From: JANYHF01 sp963732765
GTDB taxonomy: Bacteria > Pseudomonadota > Alphaproteobacteria > Rhizobiales > Hyphomicrobiaceae
NCBI GenBank assembly: GCA_963732765.1
Contig: CAVTAS010000010.1
Coordinates: 744,001-808,000, forward strand
Direction of reading: 5' to 3'
Length of the DNA stretch: 64,000 bases
In this document: piece after piece, positions 28,353 through 37,931 of the stretch
How the letters are laid out: each line of letters opens with the position of its first letter
How positions within the stretch are numbered: position 1 is the first letter of the stretch
The notes under the pieces: model-generated
Seen by the model: only the letters and a program-made list of their open reading frames with translations
Databases searched by the model: none
Told to the model about the DNA's origin: nothing
Program-made: the position numbers and the translations under genes

Positions 28353-28874
28353 GTGGGGGTTTGGCCGCAAATCAAGCGGATCGGTCGGGCTGCGTGTGCG
28401 CTGGCGATGGGGGCTGGCCTGCTTGGCGGCGCCGGGTTGGCCGCAGACCAGACCGCGGTGAAGTCGCAGCACGGCTTCTGGCAGGTTGTCTGCAAGACGC
28501 CCGAAGGCGCCAAGGCCGAGCTTTGCGCTTTGGTGCAGGACGTGACAAGCGAGAGCAATCCGGATGTTCAGCTATCCGTGCAGTTCCATCAGGCGCCTGA
28601 TGGCTCCAAGGTGTTGCGCGTCCATGCGCCGCTCGGCCTGCTGCTGCCGCCCGGTCTTGGCCTGCAGATCGATCAGGAAAAGGTGGGCAATGCGCAGTTC
28701 GTGCGCTGCCAGGTGGTCGGCTGCGTCGCCCAGGTGACGCTGCCGCCGGAACTGCTTGCCAAATTCACTTCCGGCAAGACGGCCTGGTTCATAATCTATC
28801 AGACCAAGGAGCAAGGCATCGGCATTCCGGTGGCGCTGGATGGTCTCGGCAAGGCGCTTGCCGAACTGAAGTAA
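28353..28874 (+). CDS. Invasion-associated locus B (IalB) family protein
   Basis: A 173-residue exported protein. A signal peptide (AACALAMGAGLLGGAGLAA) is followed by the IalB core: HGFWQVVCKTPEGAKAELCAL, an LLLPPGLGLQID segment, FVRCQVVGCVAQVTL with paired cysteines, and IGIPVALDGLGKAL at the end. The start is GTG at 28353 with AAGGAGG six bases upstream. In Bartonella IalB aids erythrocyte entry, but homologues are widespread in free-living alphaproteobacteria, where the role is unknown, so the name is no sign of pathogenicity. Confidence 0.85.
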   Translation: MGVWPQIKRIGRAACALAMGAGLLGGAGLAADQTAVKSQHGFWQVVCKTPEGAKAELCALVQDVTSESNPDVQLSVQFHQAPDGSKVLRVHAPLGLLLPPGLGLQIDQEKVGNAQFVRCQVVGCVAQVTLPPELLAKFTSGKTAWFIIYQTKEQGIGIPVALDGLGKALAELK

Positions 28875-28925
28875 CTGATGAACTGCAGCCGTTGGCGATG
28901 AGCAGCCTCCTGGCAAACTGGCGCG

Positions 28926-29879
28926 CTATGCCAAGAGGGCGGCGGCCGTAGCTTCATCTGTGATCAACCCGTTGATCAGCTGACCGGCAAGTGCGGCGCG
29001 CAAGGCCGGCAGTTTGCGTGCCCCCATGGCCGCGCCGATGACGAGACAGGTTTCGCGCGAGGGGATCGGGCAACCGGCCACACGCTCGTTGGTGAGGCCC
29101 TCGATGAGCCGTCCTTCGGCATCGAAGACCCAACCGACGATTTCGCCAACGGCGCCAGCGACCCGCAACGCTTCCAGCTCGGGCGCGGTGAGGAAGCCGT
29201 CAACAGCAAGCGGCGCCGCCGCCCCGAGTTCGCCGATGCCCACGAACGACACGTCGGCTCTGGCCGCCAGCGCCAGCGTAGCGGCGATCAAGGACTGGCG
29301 GTGCAGCATGCCTCGTTCGGACGCCGTTGACGCGAATACCGGCAGCGGGAATGGGTAATGGCGCGCCTTGATGGCGTCGGCCATGCTGAAAATCACGTTG
29401 TAGTAGGCTGCCGAACCGTCCGGACCGACGTTTCCGGTCAGCGATACGATGCGGTGCTGCGAGCAGTCCATGCGCGGCAACAGGTCGGCTGCGGCTTTCA
29501 GTGTGCGCCCCGTCCCCATGGCGAGCACGATCGGATCGACCGAGCGCAAGCGGCGCTCAATCTCGACAGCTACGGCCTCGGCAATACCCAGCGTCGACGA
29601 GGTAGAGGCAGGGTCGGACGGCACGACCTCGACGAAGGAAAGGCCAAAGCGGGCGCCAAGCCGGTCAGCCAGGTCCATGGTCTCGGCGATCGGGTGTTCG
29701 AGGCGGACGCGTATCAGGCCTTCGGTGACGGCCAATGAGACAAGGCGTTGAGCCGTTTGGCGGGAGACACCAAGCTTGGCCGCGATGTCTTCCTGGGTGT
29801 TGCCGGCGACATAGTACAGCCAGCCGGCGCGTGCGGCGTCGTCAAGTCGTTGGTCCGAGGGATCTTTGCGCCGGGTCAT
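28926..29879 (-). CDS. SorC/DeoR-type sugar-binding transcriptional regulator
   Basis: A 317-residue regulator. The N-terminal helix-turn-helix is at about 29-52 (TQEDIAAKLGVSRQTAQRLVSL). The C-terminal effector domain of the SorC family shows LAMGTGRTLKAAADLLP and SLTGNVGPDGS, and SFVGIGELGAAAPLA follows. Members normally control an adjacent sugar or polyol operon and respond to a phosphosugar. No transport or sugar catabolic genes are beside it here, so its target is unclear; the M16 operon lies downstream in the same direction after 30002. Confidence 0.88.
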   Translation of the reverse strand: MTRRKDPSDQRLDDAARAGWLYYVAGNTQEDIAAKLGVSRQTAQRLVSLAVTEGLIRVRLEHPIAETMDLADRLGARFGLSFVEVVPSDPASTSSTLGIAEAVAVEIERRLRSVDPIVLAMGTGRTLKAAADLLPRMDCSQHRIVSLTGNVGPDGSAAYYNVIFSMADAIKARHYPFPLPVFASTASERGMLHRQSLIAATLALAARADVSFVGIGELGAAAPLAVDGFLTAPELEALRVAGAVGEIVGWVFDAEGRLIEGLTNERVAGCPIPSRETCLVIGAAMGARKLPALRAALAGQLINGLITDEATAAALLA

Positions 29880-30002
29880 CCCGGCAACGGTATAGGGCTA
29901 TCGCCGCGGCGGCAACAGCGGGGACACGAAGATCATCGGCAGGGGCGGCGGCGGGAGACGTTCCCTAACCGCCGGCCGAGCAAAATTCCGGGTCCCCGTC
30001 CG

Positions 30003-31334
30003 TCAGTTCTGCACTGTCTTGACACCGCCTTTGCCGACCACCGTGACAATCAGCTTGTCTGGCTGCAGCAACTTCTTGGCGACCCGCTTGATGTCGTCCA
30101 ACGTGACAGCCTCGACCTTGGCGTTGCGTGTCTCGGTATAGTCGATCGGCAAATCCTGCATCTGGATGCCAAGCAACTGGCCGGAAATCGCACCACTTGA
30201 GGTGAAGTTCAGCGCGTAAGAGCCCGTCAAATAGGTCTTGGCGTCAGCCAGTTCTTCCGGCTTAGGACCCTCGTTGGAAACCTGCTCCAACTGGCCGCGA
30301 ATAACTTCCAGCGATTTCGCCATCGCATCGGTTTTGGTGGCGACGCCGCCGAGATACACGGACGAGCGCTGCAACGGCATAATGTAGCTGTAAACCGAAT
30401 AGGCCAGGCCGCGCTTCTCGCGCACTTCCTCCATCAGCCGCGAGGCAAAGCCGCCACCGCCGATGATGTAGTTGAGGATGTAGGCCGCGATGAAGTCCGG
30501 ATCCTTGCGCGCCATACCGACATGGCCGAAGTGGGCGACCGACTGCGGAATGTCCATCTCCACGGTGTGCATACTTGGGCCGCCCTGGGGATCGATTTGG
30601 GGCACCTTGACGAGATCGGCCTTAGCCGCAAGGCCTCCGAACACCTTGTCGAGGAAGGTGCCCAAGGTGGCGGCGTCGATATCGCCAACTACGGCCACTT
30701 TCAGATTGTCGCGGGCGAACACGCGATCGCGATAGGCCTTAAGGTCGCCCGGAACCATGGCGGCGACAGAAGCAGCGGTGCCATCGACCGAACGTCCATA
30801 GGGATGCCCGGGAAAGGCGGTCTCGAACCACGACAGCTCCGCGACCTTGTCTGGATCCTTGGACTCGAACGAGATATTGGCGAGCAGTTGTCCACGCACG
30901 CGATCCAATGCGTCGGCGTCGAAGCGCGGCTTGGTGAGGGCGAGAGCCAATAGCGCGCCCGCCTTTTCGCGGTTGGCGGTAAGGGTCTGGAACGTGCCGG
31001 TCAGGCTGTCGCGCCCGGCTTCATGGCGCATTTTTGCGGCCAGCGTCTCCATCTGTTCCTGGAAGTCCGCCGACAGAATGTCGCCGGCGCCCTCATCCAG
31101 CATGGCGGTGATGAAATTGGCGACGCCCGGCTTATCGTTTGGGTCCTGCGAGGAGCCGCCCATGAAGCCATACTGCATCGTAAGCAGCGGCAGTCCGTGT
31201 TCTTCGACCAGCCAAGCCTGTATGCCGCCGGGGCTTATGACGTTTTGGATCTTCATGGCTTGGGCGGTACCCGTGCTGAGGTGGAGGCCGAGTGCGAGGG
31301 CGCAAATGGTGGCGATGCGGGAGATTGTGATCAT
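30003..31334 (-). CDS. M16 family peptidase-like protein, non-catalytic partner
   Basis: A 443-residue exported protein with a signal peptide (IATICALALGLHLSTGTAQA). It has the M16 fold, but the zinc motif HxxEH is missing: the matching helix reads FITAMLDEGAGD. The second-domain R/Y signature GGGGFASRLMEEVREKRGLAYS is retained. This is the pattern of M16B heterodimers (as in mitochondrial processing peptidase), where one subunit has the zinc site and the other binds substrate. It lies 11 bp downstream of the catalytic partner, so they should be made together and act in the periplasm. Confidence 0.9.
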   Translation of the reverse strand: MITISRIATICALALGLHLSTGTAQAMKIQNVISPGGIQAWLVEEHGLPLLTMQYGFMGGSSQDPNDKPGVANFITAMLDEGAGDILSADFQEQMETLAAKMRHEAGRDSLTGTFQTLTANREKAGALLALALTKPRFDADALDRVRGQLLANISFESKDPDKVAELSWFETAFPGHPYGRSVDGTAASVAAMVPGDLKAYRDRVFARDNLKVAVVGDIDAATLGTFLDKVFGGLAAKADLVKVPQIDPQGGPSMHTVEMDIPQSVAHFGHVGMARKDPDFIAAYILNYIIGGGGFASRLMEEVREKRGLAYSVYSYIMPLQRSSVYLGGVATKTDAMAKSLEVIRGQLEQVSNEGPKPEELADAKTYLTGSYALNFTSSGAISGQLLGIQMQDLPIDYTETRNAKVEAVTLDDIKRVAKKLLQPDKLIVTVVGKGGVKTVQN

Positions 31335-31345
31335 GTGTGTGCCCC

Positions 31346-32722
31346 CTATGATTTCTTGGCTGGAATGGCGTCGTCTGCAGTCGGCTCAAGCCAGCCGGTC
31401 ACCGATCCCTTGATGTTCAGGTATTTGGCCGCCACCATCTTGATATCGTCGGCTGTGACTTGTTTCAGGCGGTTCGGCCAGTCCTCGATGTCTACGATGG
31501 TCTGGCCATTCACCAGGCCCCAACCATAGCGGCGGGCAAGCGCACCGATACCGTCGCTCTCGTAGACGTAGCTGGCGATATACTGGTTGCGGGCGCTTTC
31601 CAACTCGCGTGGTGACACGCCGCTTGCCTTCACGTCGGCGATCACCTTGTCGATGGCCGCTTCCAAATCGACCAGCTTCACGCCGTCGGCCGCAACGCCG
31701 TAGAAGGCGATCCGACCGCTATCGAGCGCTTCCCCTGAGTAACCGGCCTCAGCGCTGGAGGCGAGCTTCTGATCGACCACAAGAGATTTATACAGGCGGC
31801 TGGTCGAGCCACCACCCAGCACTTTCATCAACAGATCCAGCGCTTCTGCCTCGCGCGGGGCTGCCTTGGAATAGGCGGGGCCGATGTAATGGCGCACCAT
31901 CGTCGCCTGCCCAGCGCGCTCGTCGACCATGTTCACGCGCTTGGGCGCAACCGGCGGTGGCTCGGAAGGACGGGGCGAGCGTAGTGTCGCAGGATTGGCG
32001 GCGATCATGCCATAGGTTGACTTGGCTAGCTTCAACACGTCCTCAGGCTCGACATCGCCCGCCACCACCAGGATGGCGTTGTTGGGCGCATAGTAGCGGT
32101 GATAGAACGCGAAAGCGTCGTCGCGGTTCAGCTTGGCCATCTCGTGGAACCAGCCAATCACTGGCGTACCGTAGGGGTGGTTCTGGTAGAGGGTGGCGCG
32201 CATCTGCTCGTCCAGTTGCGAGCCCGGCTCATTTTCAATGCGGGAGCGGCGCTCCTCCAAAATGACATTGCGCTCGTTCTCGACGTCCTTGTCGAGCAGT
32301 CGCAGGTTGGACATGCGGTCGGCTTCCATCTCCATGATCAGCGGCAGCCGATCCTTGGCCACCGCCTGATGATAAGCGGTGCAATCGTTGGTGGTGAATG
32401 CGTTGTCCTGCCCGCCGTTACGGGCGATGGTCTTGGAGAACTGGCCGGGGCCGATCTTTTCCGTGCCCTTGAACATCAGATGCTCAAGGAAATGCGCGAT
32501 GCCCGAAGTGCCACGGGGCTCGTCGGAGGAGCCGACCTTGTACCAGACCATATGTTGCACCACGGGGGCGCGATGATCCGGGATCACCACCACCTGCATG
32601 CCGTTGTCGAGCTTGAACTCGATGGCGCGTGGGGCCGTCGCGTGGCTGAGATTGGGAAACGTGGCCTGAAGGGTCATGATCACGATGCTTGAAAGGAGGG
32701 TTAGGGTGCCGGTGCGGCGCAT
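31346..32722 (-). CDS. M16 family zinc peptidase, catalytic subunit
   Basis: A 458-residue exported protease. A signal peptide (LTLLSSIVIMTLQATFPNLS) precedes the zinc site HFLEHLMFKGTEK near residues 74-86, with the downstream Glu in VENERNVILEERRSRIEN. The second half is the M16_C domain. The ATG at 32722 starts the signal peptide; the frame is open to 32746. It is the first gene of a two-gene operon with the non-catalytic M16 partner. Substrates are unknown; periplasmic peptide degradation is likely. Confidence 0.92.
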   Translation of the reverse strand: MRRTGTLTLLSSIVIMTLQATFPNLSHATAPRAIEFKLDNGMQVVVIPDHRAPVVQHMVWYKVGSSDEPRGTSGIAHFLEHLMFKGTEKIGPGQFSKTIARNGGQDNAFTTNDCTAYHQAVAKDRLPLIMEMEADRMSNLRLLDKDVENERNVILEERRSRIENEPGSQLDEQMRATLYQNHPYGTPVIGWFHEMAKLNRDDAFAFYHRYYAPNNAILVVAGDVEPEDVLKLAKSTYGMIAANPATLRSPRPSEPPPVAPKRVNMVDERAGQATMVRHYIGPAYSKAAPREAEALDLLMKVLGGGSTSRLYKSLVVDQKLASSAEAGYSGEALDSGRIAFYGVAADGVKLVDLEAAIDKVIADVKASGVSPRELESARNQYIASYVYESDGIGALARRYGWGLVNGQTIVDIEDWPNRLKQVTADDIKMVAAKYLNIKGSVTGWLEPTADDAIPAKKS

Positions 32723-32913
32723 GGCGTCTCTTTTGGCGGTGGCCATCGGGCCCAGAGTCGCGAACCGTCGCGGGGCCGTTGGCGTTTCCAGTCAAAAACG
32801 CATATCTTTTATGCGTACATGACATCACCATGAGACCGGTGAGTTCATCCAGTCAAATTACCAATTCGTCATGGCTACAGGCAGAATTCTAGCGGATTTG
32901 CGGCCGAGTTGCC

Positions 32914-34251
32914 TCAATCGCACATATCTATCATGTGGAAAAAGCTTCCAGAGACGGAACCGCGGCGCGCGCCTCGCTCGGTTTGAAGCACATCTTCGGC
33001 ATCGGCGATCTCGGCCAGCGGATCGTCGTTGAGCGAGATGACGCTTGAGTAGTGGAACTCGTGGCCGCGCAGTTTTTCGCCGCGCCGGCCAATGGCGCAA
33101 TCGGCTTTCAGCGTGGCCTGGCGATAGCCTAGATGCAGTTTGCGGGTGGCGTAGGAGGTTTCCAGGCCGAGCAAGCCCGCCATGGCGTGGCGGGTTCCCG
33201 AGGCGTCGGTCAAGCCCTCGCCCAGCACCATGAAGCCCCCGCATTCGCCGTGGATGGGCACGCCACGGGCGGCGGCTTGGCGCAGCCCGGACAGGAACTG
33301 CGGCGCACCGGCGATCGCGCCGGCATACAGTTCGGGATAGCCGCCGGGCAGCCAGATGGCGTCGGCAGCAGGGTCGGGCGCTTCGTTGGCAAGGGGCGAA
33401 TACCGCAAGACTTCAGCCCCGGCCGCACGCCAGGACGCCAGCATGTGCGGATAGATAAACGAAAACGCCGCATCCGAGGCTAGCGCGATGCGCTGACCTG
33501 GCGGCTTGGAAAGTCGCATCGGCGCGACAGCCTCCACCGATCTTTGAACGACGTTCACACCGGTGCTTTCCAGGAGTGAGAAAACATTGATAAAATTCAG
33601 GAGAAAATTGGTAATGGACTGGAGCTTATCGTCTAATTCCTGTGTTTCTACAGCTTGGATTAGTCCCAAGTGGCGTTCGGGAAGAGTAATCGCGTCGTTG
33701 CGAGGCAAAGCGCCGAACACCTTGAACCCCGCCGCTTCGATCGCATCCGATGCCAGCTTGCGATGCCGCTCGCTGCCGGTCCGGTTCAGGATCACGCCGG
33801 CGAGCTTTGAGTTGCGCAACGTGGCGTTGCAGCCGGTGGCGATAGCCGCTGCCGTCTGCGCCTGTCCCGACACGTCCAGCACCAGCACCACCGGCCATCC
33901 GGTTGCAGCGGCAATATCGGCCGACGCGCCCGTCCCCCAGGCGCCCCGGGTTGCCACGCCGTCGAACAACCCCATGACGCCTTCGCACACCGCCAGATCG
34001 GCATCGGCCGTATGCGCCGCCATCAACCCCGCCACCGTCCCCTGCCGCATCGCCCAGCTGTCGAGATTGAAACTCGCCCTCCCGCACGCGGCGCCATGGA
34101 ACGCCGGATCGATATAGTCGGGTCCGCATTTGAACGGCTGCACGCGCTTGCCCATATTCCGCAGCGCGCGCAACAGCCCCAGCGTCACCGTCGTCTTGCC
34201 GCCGCCCGAGCGCGGGGCGGCAATGATCAGTCCAGGGACGGGGGCGGGCAT
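32914..34251 (-). CDS. cobB: Cobyrinate (hydrogenobyrinate) a,c-diamide synthase
   Basis: CobB amidates the a and c side chains of the corrin ring using glutamine and ATP. The 445-residue protein has the P-loop APRSGGGKTTVTLGLL at 12-27, FKCGPDYIDP, and a C-terminal class I glutaminase domain with IWLPGGYPELYAG and the nucleophile Cys in HGECGGFMVLGEGL. The domain linker (about 205-235) has an unusual AT-richer hydrophobic stretch (ITNFLLNFINVFSLL). It is separated from the main cob cluster by the TIR-FGE gene and cbiD. No cobalamin riboswitch is visible upstream. Confidence 0.93.
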   Translation of the reverse strand: MPAPVPGLIIAAPRSGGGKTTVTLGLLRALRNMGKRVQPFKCGPDYIDPAFHGAACGRASFNLDSWAMRQGTVAGLMAAHTADADLAVCEGVMGLFDGVATRGAWGTGASADIAAATGWPVVLVLDVSGQAQTAAAIATGCNATLRNSKLAGVILNRTGSERHRKLASDAIEAAGFKVFGALPRNDAITLPERHLGLIQAVETQELDDKLQSITNFLLNFINVFSLLESTGVNVVQRSVEAVAPMRLSKPPGQRIALASDAAFSFIYPHMLASWRAAGAEVLRYSPLANEAPDPAADAIWLPGGYPELYAGAIAGAPQFLSGLRQAAARGVPIHGECGGFMVLGEGLTDASGTRHAMAGLLGLETSYATRKLHLGYRQATLKADCAIGRRGEKLRGHEFHYSSVISLNDDPLAEIADAEDVLQTERGARRGSVSGSFFHMIDMCD

Positions 34252-34728
34252 GTTTGGTCTATCCGAAGCAGGAAATTGGCGTCACCGGTTAAGTAGTACC
34301 GCAGAGCGCAACTGTCCGGTTCAATATTTGCTAGCAGTCATGACAGGACCGATGCCTTCGCTCTGCAGCATCTGCCCGTGGCTGAACTCGAAATTTGGCA
34401 GGAGTTGATTTTCCCGATGAAGGAGATGGTGACCTCATATGACGAACCGCAATTGGGTTGAGGTGGACGATAGCATTGCGGCGGAGATCGGCCGCAACGG
34501 CTTGACATAGCCGGTCTTGCTAACCGGCCCCGCCCTGCTGGCAGGGTAGTCTCCGCATTTGCCTTGATGGTGTGTGCCGCGGCACCGAGTGCGGCTGAAT
34601 ATCATCCGTGTACGCTTAGATGCGACGGAACTTCGAAGCATGGCTGGCCGAGCGAAGGGACCATGCGACCTTCCGCCCTCCGCTAAAATGCGCTAGCTTT
34701 CCCCATCCGGTCGAACGAGGCGAGACCG
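34252..34728. other. Non-coding region between cobB and the TIR-FGE gene
   Basis: About 480 bp without a supported gene. It contains the divergent promoters. In one frame (roughly 34300-34458, plus strand) there is an ORF-like stretch without a start codon, including AELEIWQELIFPMKEMV, which may be a gene remnant. Two small hairpins lie side by side: 34510-34515 with 34523-34528 (GCCGGT/ACCGGC), and 34533-34538 with 34541-34546 (CCCTGC/GCAGGG). No tRNA or riboswitch was recognised. Confidence 0.45.
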
Positions 34729-36382
34729 ATGGCGGGAAAGATCTTCGTCAACTATCGGCGCGGCGAAAGCGAGCGCGATGCCGGGCATCTGGCGACGCTG
34801 CTGGAGCAGCACCTTGGCCGTGGCCGGGTTTTCATCGACAAGAAGGGGCTGGATGGCTCCGACAACTGGCTGGCCCGGCTGCAGAAGCAGGTCGCCGACA
34901 GCAGGGCCATGGTCGCGTTGATCTGCCCGAACTGGAGCGAGATCGCCGACGCCGACGGCCGGCGCCGGCTGGACAGCAGCACCGATTTCGTCCGCTTTGA
35001 GCTTGGCCAGGCCTTCATCCACAACGTCCCCGTCATACCGGTGCTGCTGGATGGCGCCAGCATGCCCAAGCCGGACCGGCTACCGCCCGATCTCTGGCCC
35101 CTGGCGCATCAGCCGCAGGCCGAGCTGCTCAGGCTCGCGAGTTTCGATGAAGATGCCAGGAAGATCGCGCGGCGGCTGGAGCGCGAGATCGCCACCCGGC
35201 GGCAATCGAGCCAGCGCGGTGTGCCCGGTTGGGCCGCGGGCCTGGTAGCCCTGGGGCTGCTCGGCGTTGGGTTGGGCCTGGGACCGGCGCTGCAGGATTG
35301 GGCCGGCTTGCGCCAACCGGTGGCCGATAAGGCTGCGGTAGCCGCGATGGCCGGTCTGAAAGCAGATCTGGCCCAAGCTCAGGATCGTGCGCGCCTGTTG
35401 CAAGGGGATGTCTCGAAGGTCACGGCTGAAGTACTTGAAGTGCGGGCGGTTCGCGACGCCCTGGCCGGGAAGCTTGCCGCCGCGAAGACCGATATCGACA
35501 AGCTCAACATGGAGCTGACGTCCGCGCTCAAACGACAGCAGGCGGCGGAGGCCAAACTCGCCGAACTCGGAGAGGTTGCAAACCGGATTTGCGTCTGGAT
35601 CGACAAACAAAGTCGCGAACGCCGTCGTCGCCACACCAATGGTTCCGTCCCCCGGCGCATCGTTCCAGGATTCCGGTTGTCCCGGCGGTTGCCCGGAAAT
35701 GGTCGTGCTGCCGCGCGGCAGTTATCTCATGGGCGCCACAGGCGGCGATACCGAGCAGCAGCCAGCGCACAAAGTCGCCATCGCTTACGACCTCGCCGTC
35801 GGCAAGTACGAGGTGACATTCGCGCAATGGGATGCCTGCGTCGCAGATGGCGGCTGCGGGAGCAAGCCCAACGACTACGGTTGGGGACGCGGCAACCAGC
35901 CGGCCATCGACATCTCGTTCGATGACGTGACGTCGCAATACTTGCCTTGGCTGGCGGAAAAGACGGGAAAGTTCTATCAACTCTTGAGCGAGGCCGAATG
36001 GGAATATGCAGCGCGCGCCGGAACGCAGACGGATTTTTCTTGGGGCGCTTCGGTCGGCAGAAACTACGCCAATTGCAAGGTATGCGGCAGCAAGTGGGGC
36101 GGCAAGCGCGGCATGCCGGTCGGGTCGTTCAAGCCCAATGCCTTCGGCCTTTACGACATGCACGGTAATGTCTGGGAGTGGGTCGAAGACGGCTTTCACA
36201 ACTCCTACGCGGGTGCGCCAAACGACGGGTCGGCCTGGAAAAACAGCTCGACGACCGACCGCGTGCTGCGCGGTGGAGCCTGGGACAACGACCCGGAGGC
36301 CATCCAAGTCACCAGCCGCGACAGCGGCGGACCCGATGCCCGCGGATCGGCAATCGGATTCCGGGTGGCACGGACGTTCTGA
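34729..36382 (+). CDS. TIR - transmembrane - coiled coil - FGE-like fusion protein (frameshifted)
   Basis: About 550 residues if a net +1 shift near 35560-35640 is bridged. Residues 1-155 form a TIR domain of the bacterial type (KIFVNYRRGESERDAGHLA, VFIDKKGLDGSDNW, VALICPNW, DFVRFELGQAF with the candidate catalytic Glu at 91, VIPVLLDG). A membrane helix is near 166-187 (WAAGLVALGLLGVGLGLG), then a coiled coil near 203-285. After the shift comes an FGE-sulfatase/SUMF1 domain: MVVLPRGSYLMGAT, VGKYEVTFAQWDACV, LLSEAEWEYAARAG, FGLYDMHGNVWEWV, VLRGGAWDNDP, GFRVARTF. The active-site cysteines of true FGE, expected after RGG, are absent, so it is probably a ligand-binding fold. The upstream site GAACGAGGCGAG supports the ATG at 34729. 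Confidence 0.8.
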
Positions 36383-36786
36383 TTGCCGAGAAAGGGTTCG
36401 CGTTCAGGCGTAGTCTTGTGCGGAGCCAAGAGAGCAAGGGCGGCTGGCAAATAGCCCTAGTGCCGCGAACGCGTTGATAGTGGGCGACCCGCTGGTCGTC
36501 ACACGCCACGAGGTCTGCCTTCAATTGCACCGAGATTCCGTCGGTACAAATTCCAATCTGTCGATGTTTCGCAGCATAAAGACGGCGTTGCGGCCGTTTG
36601 GCCTTTTCCCGCCGGGGAAGGTGCCCAAAGGGCGGATGACAGGGTTGCCGCTAGCGGTTTCACTCAAATTTTCAGCTCGACTGCACCGCCAATTCCGCAA
36701 CTGACACTGAAACGCGCCACTATTCCCGCAATTCAGAAGCTCGGACGCACACCATCCGCGCGCCGATATGCTATAGCCACCCCGTC
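36383..36786. other. Intergenic region upstream of cbiD
   Basis: About 400 bp with no gene. It holds a worn fragment of the 212-bp repeat family (around 36595-36650: CCTTTTCCCGCCGGGGAAGG followed by GGGCGGATGA). A TATGCTATAG stretch about 15 bp before the cbiD start could be a -10 element. I looked for a cobalamin riboswitch (GCAACTG core, B12 box) and did not find one. Confidence 0.45.
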
Positions 36787-37896
36787 ATGGACGCACCCCC
36801 TCCCGATCGCCCGCTTCGCCGCGGCTGGACCACCGGCGCTTGCGCTGCGGCGGCGACGCGCGGCGCGCTTGAGGCGTTGTGGGGCGGAGACGCTCCCGCG
36901 TCCGTGCCGGTGGCGCTGCCCAACGGCGACCGACCCGAGTTTGCGCTCGCCTTCTGCGAAACCGACGCCGGCTCGGCGCGCGCGGGCGTCGTCAAGGATG
37001 CCGGAGACGATCCCGATGTCACGCATGGCGCCATGATCGTGGCCACCGTGCGCACCGGATCGTCCGGGTCCGGCGTAACATTCCGCGCCGGCCCTGGAGT
37101 TGGCACCGTCACCAAGCCGGGCCTGCCGCTGCCGGTGGGCGAGCCCGCCATCAATCCCGTGCCGCGCCAGATGATCTCGGCTGCCATTGCCGAGGCCGCC
37201 GCCCGCTACCATCAGCCCACTGACGTCGTGGTCGAAATCTCCGTCCCCGGTGGCGAGGAGATCGCCAAGAAAACCCTCAACGGCCGGCTCGGCATCATTG
37301 GCGGCATCTCGATCCTCGGCACCACCGGCATCGTCGTGCCCTACTCCTGCGCGGCCTGGATCCACTCGATCCATCGCGGCATCGATGTGGCGCGCGGCGC
37401 GGAGCTGACGCATGTCGCGGGGGCCACAGGGTCGACGTCGGAGGCGGCTGTGGCCAAGCTCTATGGCCTTGAAGACACAGCGCTGATCGACATGGGCGAT
37501 TTTGTCGGCGGCATGCTGAAATACCTCCGCAGCCATCCGATCCCGCGCGTCACCATCGCGGGCGGGTTCGCCAAGATGGTCAAACTGGCGCAAGGCCGTC
37601 TCGATCTGCACTCGCGCTCGGGCGAGATCGATATGGTGCTGCTGGCGGGATGGCTTGGCGAGGCGGGCGCGTCCGCCGAGCTGACCGAAAAGGCTGCAAA
37701 GGCCAACTCAGCGCTGGAAGTCCTGGAACTGTCACGCGCTACCGGGATCGATCTCGCCAGCCTGGTCGCCCGGCGCGCGCTCGCCACGGCGACCGCAGCT
37801 GCCCGGGATGCGGACCTGGCGATCGACATCGCCGTTTTCGATCGTTCAGGTGCGCTGCTGGCACGAACCAACGTCGCTGGCGGACAGTCCGCGTAA
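36787..37896 (+). CDS. cbiD: Cobalt-precorrin-5B (C1)-methyltransferase
   Basis: CbiD methylates C-1 of the corrin precursor in the anaerobic B12 route. The 369-residue protein begins with the family motif RRGWTTGACAAAATRGAL at about 11-28. It has VKDAGDDPDVTHGAMI, GVGTVTKPGLPLPVGEPAINPVPR split over 100-123, NGRLGIIGGISILGTTGIV, and THVAGATGSTSE. All other ring-modifying genes in the window are aerobic-type (cobG, cobN), and cobF, the usual aerobic C1-methyltransferase, is absent, so CbiD probably does that step here. It is transcribed alone, away from cobB. Confidence 0.93.
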   Translation: MDAPPPDRPLRRGWTTGACAAAATRGALEALWGGDAPASVPVALPNGDRPEFALAFCETDAGSARAGVVKDAGDDPDVTHGAMIVATVRTGSSGSGVTFRAGPGVGTVTKPGLPLPVGEPAINPVPRQMISAAIAEAAARYHQPTDVVVEISVPGGEEIAKKTLNGRLGIIGGISILGTTGIVVPYSCAAWIHSIHRGIDVARGAELTHVAGATGSTSEAAVAKLYGLEDTALIDMGDFVGGMLKYLRSHPIPRVTIAGGFAKMVKLAQGRLDLHSRSGEIDMVLLAGWLGEAGASAELTEKAAKANSALEVLELSRATGIDLASLVARRALATATAAARDADLAIDIAVFDRSGALLARTNVAGGQSA

Positions 37897-37931
37897 ACCC
37901 ATAGGCGCTAAGATAGGCGCGGTGCTGTCTA

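Noticed and set aside
28353..28874. Virulence factor (IalB name)
   Set aside because: The family is common in non-pathogenic alphaproteobacteria and no other virulence genes are present.
34252..36786. Cobalamin riboswitch upstream of cobB or cbiD
   Set aside because: The conserved GCAACTG core and B12 box are not present on either strand in these gaps; they are clear only at 52020-52175.
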